64,000 bases of DNA from WTGU01 sp965200925. GTDB lineage: Bacteria > Pseudomonadota > Alphaproteobacteria > UBA828. Position 1 is the stretch's first letter, and each line of letters begins with the position of its first letter. The stretch covers positions 2,914,001 to 2,978,000 of the forward strand of contig OZ241738.1 of the NCBI GenBank assembly GCA_965200925.1, read 5' to 3'. Position numbers and translations under genes: made by a program. The notes below the pieces were generated by a model that was not told the origin of the DNA, did not search any database, and saw only the letters and a program-made list of their open reading frames with translations. This document shows positions 33,911 to 44,380 of this stretch, piece by piece.

Positions 33911-34640
33911 TTACGAGCGGCGCCACGTGGCAAGGAGATCGAGGACTTCGAGGCCGCCCAGGGTCAGGGCGACGCAGGCGAGGCCGTCGCGAAGCGGGCG
34001 AAGGTAGGACTTGCGTCCTGGAGCAGCAGGCGCCATGGCGACCGGACCTTCGGCGAGGCTCAGGCCCGCCTTGTGCACCCGAAGAACGAGCTCGGTCTGC
34101 GCGCCCATGCCGCGGGAGCGGAGAGGCAGGTCGCGGATCGCCGCGGTGCGGAACAGGCGCACCCCGGCGTGCAGATCCGAGAGCGGGATTCCCCGCGCGC
34201 ATCGCGCAATCCAAGTGAGCAGGGGGGAACCGAGCCTCGCGTTGTACCAGGGGCGGGTGCTCGAAATGCGCCGGCCCAGCAGGAAATCGGCGCCGGAACG
34301 TTCGAACTCGTCGATGAGCCGGGGAAGGACCGGTTCGAGAGGCCATTCGCCGTCGCCGTCGGTGACGGCGCACCAGGGCGTCTCCACCGAAGCGAGTACG
34401 GCGCGCCAAGCGCGCCCGAAACCGGGTTCGGGCACGAAGACGACCTGCGCACCCGCCTCTCGGGCGCGGTCGCCCGAACCGTCGGTCGAGGCGTTGTCGA
34501 TGACCAGGAGCCGGGCGCCGGGCACGGCGCGGCGTGCGTCCTCGAGGACCGTGGCGATCGTCTTCGCTTCGTTGCGGCAGAGCACCGCGATAGTGAGCGT
34601 GTCCGGAATCAAGGAAACATCTGCTCGAATGGCAGGCACT
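33911..34640 (-). CDS. Glycosyltransferase family 2
   Basis: About 242 residues of a GT-A fold. The nucleotide-sugar binding region is IAVLCRNEAKTIATVLED, then VIDNASTDGSGDRAREAG and the DxD-type CAVTDGDGEWPLE; the later GRRISSTRPWYN and SDLHAGVRLFR segments match polyprenyl-phosphate mannose/glucose synthase-like enzymes. There is no C-terminal membrane helix pair. The start is uncertain: the GTG at 34640 and the TTG at 34612 are both possible, neither with a good ribosome site, and an earlier ATG would overlap the membrane gene. It follows the GT-C gene by about 15 bases and probably supplies or uses a lipid-linked sugar with it. Confidence 0.82.
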
Positions 34641-34655
34641 GCCAAATGCCGCGCA

Positions 34656-36404
34656 TTACTCCGCACCGGAGCTAGGTTGCACCCGATCCCCATCCGCGGG
34701 CGTTGCGTAGAGATACAGATAAAAATTCTCATCCAGAACGATGGCTCCCGTGAAAGACGCAAGCAGCCGGAGACGCCGTTCCTCGGGTGGAATCTGCATC
34801 TCGACCGTGAGGATCATCAAGACCTTGCCGTCGTTGCGGGCAGCCAGAGCCTGCGTCTGGGCGAACAAAGTCGAGTCATCGATGGTGCCTTGCGGTCCGG
34901 TGCCGATACGCGCCCCATCCCAGATTACGAAGGAGCCCTCCCGGTTTCCCTGCACGTAGTGGATCCGCTTCTCCGGCGACAGATGCCCGAGCACGGCGAT
35001 GGCGGGCCAGTCCGGGAAACCGATCATCGGCAAGGACTCCAGACCGTTGGCCTGGATGTACTCGGCGGTGCGCTCCGCGAGGGAAAAAGGGCGTTCCACC
35101 TCGATGGCGACGGCCTTCAAGCCGCCGAAGGCTTGCATCGCCAGGAAGACCGTCAGCACGAGGCTTCCCACGCGCTTCATCGCCGATGAGCGGCGGGTTT
35201 CGCGGGCGGCGGGAGCGGCGCCCAGGAAGCTTCCGCCCCAGACCGACACCAGCAGTGCCACCAGAAGAAAGCCATGATGCCGGAAAGAACCGAAATGCAC
35301 CGCGTAGAAAAAGGCCAGCAGCCCCACCGTCAGGCAGAGGAACAGGAGCACCGCAACCATCCTTCGTCCGTGGAAGGCGAGGGCGGCCGCCAGCAGCGCC
35401 ACCGCCGTCCACACACTCCATAGCAGGCTGGCCTCCAGCGCCGCCGCAGTGGTCCCCACCACCGGCACGAAACTCGGGTCGACGGGGAAGAAGACGACGA
35501 ACGGAATCGTTTTCAAGCAGAATGCCAGCCACGACGGGTTCCACTCCAGGTACCACGCATGATGCCAGGTCGCACTCGGTGAGGACAGAGTCACGTCGGC
35601 CGGCGGAATCATTTGCAGCACCGCGAGCAGGATCCCGACGACAGCGACGGCGAAGCCGGCATAGAGCTTCCGCACGTCCACCGCATCGTCTTCCGCCAGG
35701 GCGCGGCGGTTGAGCCAGTAATCGAGCACCAGAGCGAGCAACACACCGATGGCGACGATACAGGCGTGGGCGCTGCTGTTGCTCATCAGGGCCAGGGCCA
35801 GCGCCAGCCATAGCGGCTTTCGGTAACGATGTCGCAGAAGCGCGCACGCCACGACCGCGAACAGCAGACCGAGCGCATAGTTGCGCGACATCACCCCGTA
35901 TTCGTAGAGAGGAAAATAGCCGAAGGCGAACAGGATCTTCTGCAACGGGTTGAACGGTGCATATCTTGCGACGACGAAGATGACTGCAGAGGCGATCACC
36001 CAATGAAGGATCTGCATCCCCACCGGAGAAGACGTCAGCCGCGTAACCGGCAGCAACAACAGATGCCATAGCTTCGGAATCGTTTCATATTTCATGTTGC
36101 GGAACAGGTCCAACGGTCCCGCGCTGTCGCGCGGGAGCATCCAGTGCTGGAGCTCGTCGCGCCACAGTTCGTGATGGAACAGGGTGAAGGCCAGAACCAG
36201 AGCGTAGGCCGCCGTCAGCGCCGGGGCGAACCAGCGGCTTTCGCCGATGGCGGGCGCGAGAAAGCCGGGAAGGCGGAACGTGATGTTCCATGAGGACGGG
36301 AGGCGTCCCGCGCCCCCGCGACGCGGGCGCGCGGGCGACGGTTCCTCACGGGGACGAGGCTTGCTAGGGGTGCGCCCGCTCTTTTCCCGGTTGCGTCTGC
36401 TCAT
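34656..36404 (-). CDS. Polytopic membrane glycosyltransferase-like protein (GT-C, PMT/ArnT-like)
   Basis: A 582-residue integral membrane protein. The first loop after helix one has the acidic HHELWRDELQHW, the pattern of the catalytic Asp/Glu loop in GT-C enzymes. About ten to eleven hydrophobic helices follow, and a soluble C-terminal domain of about 150 residues starts after VFLAMQAFGGLKAVAIE. The N-terminal 40 residues are basic and disordered. It sits just upstream of a GT2 gene; GT2 and GT-C pairs commonly build and transfer lipid-linked sugars. The acceptor is unknown. A run of twelve C (G on the coding strand) is 87 bases before the start. Confidence 0.82.
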   Translation of the reverse strand: MSRRNREKSGRTPSKPRPREEPSPARPRRGGAGRLPSSWNITFRLPGFLAPAIGESRWFAPALTAAYALVLAFTLFHHELWRDELQHWMLPRDSAGPLDLFRNMKYETIPKLWHLLLLPVTRLTSSPVGMQILHWVIASAVIFVVARYAPFNPLQKILFAFGYFPLYEYGVMSRNYALGLLFAVVACALLRHRYRKPLWLALALALMSNSSAHACIVAIGVLLALVLDYWLNRRALAEDDAVDVRKLYAGFAVAVVGILLAVLQMIPPADVTLSSPSATWHHAWYLEWNPSWLAFCLKTIPFVVFFPVDPSFVPVVGTTAAALEASLLWSVWTAVALLAAALAFHGRRMVAVLLFLCLTVGLLAFFYAVHFGSFRHHGFLLVALLVSVWGGSFLGAAPAARETRRSSAMKRVGSLVLTVFLAMQAFGGLKAVAIEVERPFSLAERTAEYIQANGLESLPMIGFPDWPAIAVLGHLSPEKRIHYVQGNREGSFVIWDGARIGTGPQGTIDDSTLFAQTQALAARNDGKVLMILTVEMQIPPEERRLRLLASFTGAIVLDENFYLYLYATPADGDRVQPSSGAE

Positions 36405-36490
36405 TGTTTCTCACGCATTCCGGGCGTCGAAGGTGGACTTCCATGCCATGCCCGGGCCGCAGGGGCATGGCGGCGGCCGGTCGCGCTCGT

Positions 36491-36502
36491 CCCCCCCCCC
36501 CC
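36491..36502 (-). repeat. Run of twelve C (G on the minus strand) upstream of the GT-C gene
   Basis: C12 in the 127-base gap between the Nudix gene and the GT-C gene, both on the minus strand. It is 87 bases upstream of the GT-C start and 30 bases downstream of the Nudix stop. Long G/C runs in such places can vary in length. Confidence 0.9.
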
Positions 36503-36531
36503 GGCATCCCCGACGGGGCGCGACGGCGCGC

Positions 36532-37119
36532 TCACCGGCGGGCGGCGAGGCCGGGGCGGTAATCGCCCCTGTCGCCCTCGGGGTTGACGAAGGGCGCGAA
36601 GGCGCCGCTTGCGGGCGCCTCGGCGTGGTGGCGCAGCGCCCAGGTCACGGAGGGGAAGGCGAGTTCGCCCCACGGAATATCGTCCGGCGCGAAGAGCGCC
36701 GCGGCAAGGCTCTCGCTGCCGGCGGCCACCTCCGGCCGCGCCAGAAACGCCCGGTAGATCAGCTGCACCAAGCCGATGCGAGGGATCGTATAGACCCCGA
36801 GCAGCGCGTCGATGGCGATCTCCGCGCATGCCTCCTCGCGGGCCTCGCGCCGCGCGCCTTGCGCCGGGTCTTCCCGCATCTCGAGGAAACCCGCCGGCAG
36901 GGTCCAGAACCCGGCCTGCGGCTCGATGGCCCGGCGGCAGAGCAGGACGCGCCCTTCCCAGGTGGCGACCGCGCCGACGACGATCTTGGGGTTCTCGTAG
37001 CGGACGAAGCCGCAAGTGTCGCAGACGAGGCGCGGCCGGTCGTCGCCCTCGGGCACGCGGCGCACGATCGGCCCCCCGCTGGTGGGATAGCGCAGCATCC
37101 CGCCGAGTATGGCTTTCAA
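36532..37119 (-). CDS. Nudix hydrolase with half zinc ribbon
   Basis: A 195-residue pyrophosphohydrolase. The Nudix box runs GFLEMREDPAQGARREAREE and then ACAEI; it fits the consensus except that the last Gly is Cys. Ahead of it CDTCGFVRYENPKIVVGAV is the end of an NADH-pyrophosphatase-like zinc ribbon, but the first cysteine pair is missing, so the ribbon may not bind metal. The substrate is likely a nucleoside diphosphate derivative such as ADP-ribose or NADH-like compounds. It is divergent from yejA and upstream of the GT-C gene. Confidence 0.88.
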   Translation of the reverse strand: MKAILGGMLRYPTSGGPIVRRVPEGDDRPRLVCDTCGFVRYENPKIVVGAVATWEGRVLLCRRAIEPQAGFWTLPAGFLEMREDPAQGARREAREEACAEIAIDALLGVYTIPRIGLVQLIYRAFLARPEVAAGSESLAAALFAPDDIPWGELAFPSVTWALRHHAEAPASGAFAPFVNPEGDRGDYRPGLAARR

Positions 37120-37247
37120 TGCGCGGGGTTTCCAGGCTGCGTTTCGGGCGCAGGCAGGCGTGGACTTCGCAGGCGACGGGACCCGCGCACCGGGTGCGTG
37201 GGGGGTGGGGTTGGGATAGAATCGGGGGCGGCTGGAAGGAGTCGGCG

Positions 37248-39062
37248 ATGCGGTTGGCGGTGGCGGCGGTGTGTCTCGCGCTGGTTCCGGGCGCGGCGGG
37301 CGCGGCGGGGCACGGGCTGTCGCTCTTCGGCGACCTGAAATACGGTCCGGGCTTCAGCCACTTCGACTATGTGGCACCGGACGCGCCGAAAGGCGGGACG
37401 CTGCGTCTGGCCGCCGTCGATTCCTACGACACGCTCAATCCGTTCACGCTCAAGGGCGTGAGCGCGGCCGGTGCCGGCCTTCCCTTCGAAACGCTGCTGG
37501 AAGGGGCTGCCGACGAGCCGGATTCGGCCTACGGGCTGGTCGCGTCGCAGGTGGAACTGGCGCCCGACCGCCGCTGGCTCCGCTTCATGCTCAGGCCCGA
37601 AGCCCGCTGGCACGATGGAACGCCGATCACCGCCGCCGACGTGCGGTTTTCCTTCGATATCCTGACGAAGGAGGGGCACCCCAACTACGCCGTCCTGCTG
37701 GCGGGCGTCGACGGCGTGGAGGTGGAGGACCCGCGCACGGTCCTCTTCCGCCTGGGCGATCGCGATAACCGCAAGCTGCCGCTGATCATAGGCGGGATGC
37801 CCATCCTCTCGAAGGCCTATTACGAAGGCCGCGCCTTCGGCGAGACCACCATGGAGCCGCCGCTCGGCAGCGGCCCCTACCGGGTGGGGCGGGTCGATCC
37901 GGGCCGGGCCATCGCTTACGAGCGGGTCCCGGACTATTGGGGTGCCCCTCTGCCGGTGAACGTCGGGCGTTACAATTTCGACGAAATCCGCTTCGACTAC
38001 TACCGCGACCGGACGGTGATCGTGGAGGCGTTGAAGGCCGGTGAATTCGACTTCCACGAGGAGTTCACCTCCAAGACCTGGGCCACCGCCTACGACATCC
38101 CGGCGGTGGCGGAAGGGTGGTTGATCAAGGAAGTCCTGCCTGACAACACCCCTTCCGGCGTGCAGGCCTATTTCATCAACACGCGCCTGCCGAAGTTCCA
38201 GGATCGCCGGGTGCGTCAGGCGCTGGCTTACGTCTTCGATTTCGAATGGCTCAACGAAAACCTGTTCCACGGCCTCTACGAGCGCATGAGGAGCTATTTC
38301 GAGAATTCGGACTTGGCCGCGCGCGGCCTGCCCGCGGCGGCGGAGCTGGCGTTCCTGAAACCTCATCTCGACGCCGTGCCGGCGGAAGTCTTCACGGAAG
38401 CCTTCGCACCGCCCCGCACCGACGGCTCCGGCAACAACCGGCACAACCTGCGCATCGCCCGCCAGCTGCTCGCGGAAGCGGGCTGGGAATTGGCCGACGG
38501 CCGGCTCGTCCACGGCGAGACGGGCGAGGCGATGGAGATCGAGTTCCTCTATTTCGAGCCGACCTTCGAGCGCGTCATCGCGCCCTTCGCGCGCAACCTG
38601 AAGCGCGTCGGCATCGAGGCGACCCTGCGTCTCGTGGACGGACCGCAATACGAAAACCGCCTGAAGGAGCACGATTTCGACGTCACCACCCGGCGCTTCG
38701 TGCTCAGCCTCTCGCCGGGCGCGGAGCTCAACGCCTATTTCGCCTCGGACACCGCCGACCGCACCGGCTCGCTCAACTCGGCCGGGATCAGGGACCCGGT
38801 GGTCGACGCGCTGATCGCCGAGATCGTCGCCGCCGCGGAGCGGCCGACGCTCACCGCCGCCGTGCGGGCGCTCGACCGAGTGTTGCTCTGGGGCCATTAC
38901 ATCATCCCGCAATGGTTCAAGGGGACGCACCACCTCGTCTATTGGGACAAATTCGGCCGGCCGGCGGTCAAGCCGCGCTACGCCCTGGGCGTCGCCGACA
39001 CCTGGTGGGTGGACGGGGAGAAGGAAGCGGCGTTGGCCGCCCACCGCGAAGGCGCGCGTTGA
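37248..39062 (+). CDS. yejA: Oligopeptide-type solute-binding protein YejA (family 5)
   Basis: A 604-residue periplasmic binding protein. The signal peptide is RLAVAAVCLALVPGAAGAAG. The family-5 core follows with SHFDYVAPDAPKGGTLRL, DSYDTLNPFTLKG, the mid region GSGPYRVGRVDPGRAIAYER and the C-terminal hinge ALDRVLLWGHYIIPQWF. The start ATG has AAGGA about ten bases before it. It is followed by yejBEF in order, the dedicated ABC importer for microcin C-like and other peptides in enterobacteria and, in alphaproteobacteria, peptides used as nitrogen sources. Confidence 0.93.
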   Translation: MRLAVAAVCLALVPGAAGAAGHGLSLFGDLKYGPGFSHFDYVAPDAPKGGTLRLAAVDSYDTLNPFTLKGVSAAGAGLPFETLLEGAADEPDSAYGLVASQVELAPDRRWLRFMLRPEARWHDGTPITAADVRFSFDILTKEGHPNYAVLLAGVDGVEVEDPRTVLFRLGDRDNRKLPLIIGGMPILSKAYYEGRAFGETTMEPPLGSGPYRVGRVDPGRAIAYERVPDYWGAPLPVNVGRYNFDEIRFDYYRDRTVIVEALKAGEFDFHEEFTSKTWATAYDIPAVAEGWLIKEVLPDNTPSGVQAYFINTRLPKFQDRRVRQALAYVFDFEWLNENLFHGLYERMRSYFENSDLAARGLPAAAELAFLKPHLDAVPAEVFTEAFAPPRTDGSGNNRHNLRIARQLLAEAGWELADGRLVHGETGEAMEIEFLYFEPTFERVIAPFARNLKRVGIEATLRLVDGPQYENRLKEHDFDVTTRRFVLSLSPGAELNAYFASDTADRTGSLNSAGIRDPVVDALIAEIVAAAERPTLTAAVRALDRVLLWGHYIIPQWFKGTHHLVYWDKFGRPAVKPRYALGVADTWWVDGEKEAALAAHREGAR

Positions 39063-39112
39063 GCGCGGGACCGCCGCCGGGAGCGCGCTCCGGATAGGAC
39101 GCACTGCGCGCC

Positions 39113-40219
39113 ATGTTCGCCTATATCGTCCGCCGCCTGCTGCTGATCGTGCCGACGCTGTTCGCGATCATGGTGATCAATTTCGCGATCATCCAGATCG
39201 CCCCCGGCGGGCCGGTCGAACAGGCCATCGCCCAGCTCACGGGAACGGCCGTGGACGCCGCCGGGCGGGTCTCCGGCGCGGGCCCGGGAGAAACGGGGGC
39301 GGACGCCCGCGCCCCGCTCGCGGGCGACGCCGGCGGCGAATACCGCGGGGCGCGAGGCCTCGACCCGGCACTCATCGCCCGGCTGGAGAAGGAATACGGC
39401 TTCGACAAGCCGCCGCTCGAACGCTTCCTTCACATGATGGGCCAGTACGCGCGGTTCGATTTCGGCACGAGCTTCTTCCGCGACGACCGGGTGGTGGACC
39501 TGGTGATCGACAAGCTGCCGGTGTCGATCTCGCTCGGGCTGTGGACCACGCTGCTGGCCTATCTGATCTCCATCCCCCTCGGCATCGCCAAGGCGGTGCG
39601 CGACGGCGAGCGCTTCGACGTCTGGACGAGCGGGGCGATCATCGTGGGTTACGCCATCCCCAATTTCATCTTCGCCATCCTCCTCATCGTCCTCTTCGCC
39701 GGCGGCAGCTACCTGGACTGGTTCCCCTTGCGGGGGCTGGTCTCCAGCGACTTCGCGGCGCTCTCGCTGCTCGGCAAGATCGAGGACTATTTCTGGCATC
39801 TGGCGCTGCCCATCGCGGCGATGGCGGTGAGCGGCTTCGCGACGACGACGATGCTGACGAAGAACTCCTTCCTGGACCAGATCTCCCAGCACTACGTCGT
39901 CACCGCGCGCGCCAAGGGGCTGCCGGAGCGCCGCGTGCTCTACGGCCACGTCTTCCGCAACGCCATGCTGATCGTGGTGGCCGGCCTGCCCGGCGCCTTC
40001 ATCGGCATCCTGTTCACCGGGGTCCTGCTGATCGAAGTGATCTTCTCGCTGGACGGCCTGGGCCTGCTCGGCTTCGAGGCGCTGCTGAAGCGCGACTACC
40101 CGATCATCTTCGGGACGCTCTTCTTCTTCACCCTGCTGGGCCTCGCAGTGAACCTGATCGGCGATCTGATGTACGTCATCATCGACCCGCGCATCGACTT
40201 CGAATCGCGGGAGGTCTGA
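39113..40219 (+). CDS. yejB: Peptide ABC transporter permease YejB
   Basis: A 368-residue inner-membrane permease. The first helix MVINFAIIQIAPGGPVEQAI is followed by a long periplasmic loop ending YRGARGLDP, exactly as in enterobacterial YejB. Five further helices and the coupling segment VTARAKGLPERRVLYGHVFRNAM are present, as is the C-terminal DPRIDFE. It is 50 bases after yejA and three bases before yejE. Confidence 0.94.
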   Translation: MFAYIVRRLLLIVPTLFAIMVINFAIIQIAPGGPVEQAIAQLTGTAVDAAGRVSGAGPGETGADARAPLAGDAGGEYRGARGLDPALIARLEKEYGFDKPPLERFLHMMGQYARFDFGTSFFRDDRVVDLVIDKLPVSISLGLWTTLLAYLISIPLGIAKAVRDGERFDVWTSGAIIVGYAIPNFIFAILLIVLFAGGSYLDWFPLRGLVSSDFAALSLLGKIEDYFWHLALPIAAMAVSGFATTTMLTKNSFLDQISQHYVVTARAKGLPERRVLYGHVFRNAMLIVVAGLPGAFIGILFTGVLLIEVIFSLDGLGLLGFEALLKRDYPIIFGTLFFFTLLGLAVNLIGDLMYVIIDPRIDFESREV

Positions 40220-40222
40220 GCG

Positions 40223-41247
40223 GTGGCGCTCTCTCCCCTCACGCGGCGCCGGCTGCGCAATTTCCGCGCCAACCGGCGGGGTCACGTCTCCTTCTGGCTC
40301 TTCCTCGGGCTCTTCCTGTTCACGCTGTTCGCGGAATTCGTCGCCAACGACCGGCCCATCGTCATGGAGTACGACGGGACGCTCTACTTCCCCGTCTTCT
40401 TCACATACCCGGAGACGGCGTTCGGCGGCGACTTCGAGACGGAGGCCGACTACCGCGACCCTTACGTGGCCGAGCTCATCGCCGCGAAGGGGTGGATGGT
40501 GTGGCCGCTCGTCCCCTACGGCTACCGGACGATCAATTACGACCTGCCGGTCCCCGCGCCCTCCCCGCCTTCTGCCGACAACTGGCTCGGCACCGACGAC
40601 CAGGGGCGGGACGTGCTCGCCCGCGTGATCTACGGCTTCCGGCTGTCCGTGCTGTTCGGCCTCGCCCTCACCTTCCTCGCCTCCGTCGTCGGCATCGCGT
40701 CGGCGGCGGTGCAGGGGTTCTTCGGCGGTTGGATCGATCTCACCTTCCAGCGCTTCATCGAGGTGTGGTCCGGCCTGCCGCAGCTCTTCATCCTGATCAT
40801 CCTCTCCAGCATCGTGGAGCCGGGCTTCTGGGTGCTGCTCACGATCCTGCTGCTGTTCAGCTGGATGGCCCTGGTGGGGGTGGTGCGCGCGGAGTTCCTG
40901 CGGGTGCGCAATTTCGACTACATCCGCGCGGCGCGGGCGCTGGGCGTGGGCAACACGGCGATCATCCTGCGCCACGGGCTGCCCAACGCGATGGTCTCCG
41001 CCATCACCTTCCTGCCCTTCATCCTGGTGGGCGCCATCACCTCGCTCACCTCCCTCGACTTCCTGGGCTTCGGCCTGCCGCCGGGGGAGCCATCGCTGGG
41101 CGAGCTCTTGCGGCAGGGCAAGGCCAACCTGCAAGCCCCCTGGCTCGGCATCGCGGGCTTTGTCGTCCTCGCCCTGATGCTGAGCCTGCTGATCTTCGTG
41201 GGCGAGGCCGTGCGCGACGCCTTCGACCCGCGCAAGCTGGCGGGCCG

Positions 41248-41251
<4 letters not shown>
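40223..41251 (+). CDS. yejE: Peptide ABC transporter permease YejE
   Basis: A 342-residue permease partner of YejB. Landmarks: RANRRGHVSFWLFL-type N-terminus (NRRGHVSFWLFLGLF), VANDRPIVMEYDG, SADNWLGTDDQGRDVLARV, and the coupling helix AEFLRVRNFDYIRAARALG. It ends VGEAVRDAFDPRKLAG. The GTG start lies three bases after the yejB stop with GGGAGG upstream; its stop overlaps the ATG of yejF. Confidence 0.94.
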
Positions 41252-42873
<1,622 letters not shown>

Positions 42874-42912
42874 CCCTCTCCCCCGGAGACGCCGGAAGGC
42901 GGTGCCGCGCGA

Positions 42913-43623
42913 TCAGCGGGCACCCGGGGCGGGAAGCTTGTCGCGAAGGTGGGTGGAGAGGCGGCGCTCGAGGCGGCGGGAGAGGAAGACGAAGGCGTAG
43001 GTGATCGCGAGGTAGATCAGGCCGGCCGCGATGTAGAGCTTGTAGGGCTCGAAGCTGCGGGCGACGAGGATGCGGGCGACGCCGGTCAGGTCGAGGAGCG
43101 TGATGATCGAGACCAGCGACGTCGCCTGGAGCAGGAACACCACCTCGTTGGTATAGGCCGGCAGCGCCAGGCGGAACGCCTTGGGCAGGACGATGCGCCG
43201 GTAGAGCAGGGTCCCGGACATGCCGAAGGCGCGCGCCGCCTCGACCTCGCCGCGCGGCACCGCCTGGATCGCGCCGCGCAGGATCTCCGCGGTATAGGCA
43301 GCGGTGTTCAGGGTGAGCGTCAGGACGGCGCAGAAATACGCCTCGCGGAACAGCACCCAGAGCCCGATGCGGTCGAGGAGCGGCTGGAACTGCCCGGAGC
43401 CGTAATAGACGAGGAAGAGCTGCACCAGAAGCGGGGTCCCGCGGAAATAGAAGATATAGCCATAGACCGGCATCCACAGCAGCGGATGGCGCGAAAGCCG
43501 CAGCACCGCAAGCGGGACCGCCAGGCACAGGCCGATCGCGACGCTCACCAGCGTGATCTCGAGGGTCAACGCGGCGCCGCCCAGCAGGCGGGGCAGGCTC
43601 TCCCAGACGATGGCGAGGTCCAT
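42913..43623 (-). CDS. Polar amino acid ABC transporter permease (HisM/ArtM type)
   Basis: A 236-residue inner-membrane permease. Helices are visible from AALTLEITLVSVAIGLCLA onward, with the family motif YFRGTPLLVQLFLVYYG and the EAA loop EAARAFGMSGTLLYRRIVLPKAFR. The C-terminus returns to the cytoplasm (SRRLERRLSTHL). It is the last gene of a four-gene unit: ATPase, binding protein and two permeases. Substrate is a polar amino acid such as Arg, His, Lys or an opine. Confidence 0.9.
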   Translation of the reverse strand: MDLAIVWESLPRLLGGAALTLEITLVSVAIGLCLAVPLAVLRLSRHPLLWMPVYGYIFYFRGTPLLVQLFLVYYGSGQFQPLLDRIGLWVLFREAYFCAVLTLTLNTAAYTAEILRGAIQAVPRGEVEAARAFGMSGTLLYRRIVLPKAFRLALPAYTNEVVFLLQATSLVSIITLLDLTGVARILVARSFEPYKLYIAAGLIYLAITYAFVFLSRRLERRLSTHLRDKLPAPGAR

Positions 43624-43632
43624 CCGCCGGCC

Positions 43633-44322
43633 TCAGGCGCGGCGGGTGCCGCGGTTGGCCCAGGCCTCGGCGCGCCGCTGGATCGCCATCGAGACGACGG
43701 TGATGCCGAGATAGAACAGCGAGGCGACGAAGAAGAAGGTGAACGGCATCCGCGTCGCGCGCGCCGCGATGTCGGCGCTGCGCATCAGCTCCTCGAGCTG
43801 GATCACCGAGACCAGAGCCGTGGCCTTGATCAGGACCATCCACACATTGCCGAGGCCGGGGAGGGCGAAGCGCCACATCTGCGGCAGGACGACGCGGCGG
43901 AAGGTCAGCACCGGCCCCATGCCGACCGCCCGCGCGGCCTCGATCTGGCCGCGCGGCACGGCGAGGAAGGCGCCGCGGAAGACCTCCGCCGCGAAGGCGC
44001 CGTAGATGACGCCCAGGGTGGCGACGCCGGCGGCCAGCGGGTCGAGATCCATGATCAGGTCGTGGCCCATGCCGGCCGCCGCGTCCTGGATCAGCGTCGG
44101 GACGCCGTAATAGACGAGCAGGATCAGGAGCAGCTCCGGCACGCCGCGGACGACGGTCGTGTAGGCGCCGGCGAGCGCCCGTGCGGGCCAGGCGCGCGAG
44201 AGCTTGCCCCAGGCGCCGAGCAGGCCCATGGCCAGCGCCACCGCCATCGCGCACAGCCCGACGACGACGGTGAGCTCCAGGCCACGCCACAGCATCCAGC
44301 CGTAGCCCTGGAGATCGACCAT
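43633..44322 (-). CDS. Polar amino acid ABC transporter permease (HisQ/ArtQ type)
   Basis: A 229-residue partner permease. It shows GLELTVVVGLCAMAVALAMG as its first helix, RGVPELLLILLVYYG and the EAA loop EAARAVGMGPVLTFRRVVLPQMW, and six helices overall. The gap to the next permease is nine bases; the gap from the binding protein upstream is 58 bases and contains a GC hairpin. Confidence 0.9.
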   Translation of the reverse strand: MVDLQGYGWMLWRGLELTVVVGLCAMAVALAMGLLGAWGKLSRAWPARALAGAYTTVVRGVPELLLILLVYYGVPTLIQDAAAGMGHDLIMDLDPLAAGVATLGVIYGAFAAEVFRGAFLAVPRGQIEAARAVGMGPVLTFRRVVLPQMWRFALPGLGNVWMVLIKATALVSVIQLEELMRSADIAARATRMPFTFFFVASLFYLGITVVSMAIQRRAEAWANRGTRRA

Positions 44323-44340
44323 CCGGCTACTGTCCCTTCT

Positions 44341-44359
44341 CCCCTCCCGGAGGGAGGGG
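44341..44359. other. GC-rich hairpin between binding-protein and permease genes
   Basis: CCCCTCCC, loop GGA, GGGAGGGG: a perfect 8-bp stem in the 58-base gap between the binding protein (ends 44381) and the HisQ-like permease (starts 44322). Intercistronic hairpins at this place often protect the abundant binding-protein mRNA and reduce permease expression. No T-run follows. Confidence 0.55.
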
Positions 44360-44380
44360 CGGCGCGCTCCGGGCCGGCGC

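Noticed and set aside
42874..42912. Terminator between yejF and the HisM-like gene
   Set aside because: Inspection of the 39-base gap showed no stable stem with a T-run.
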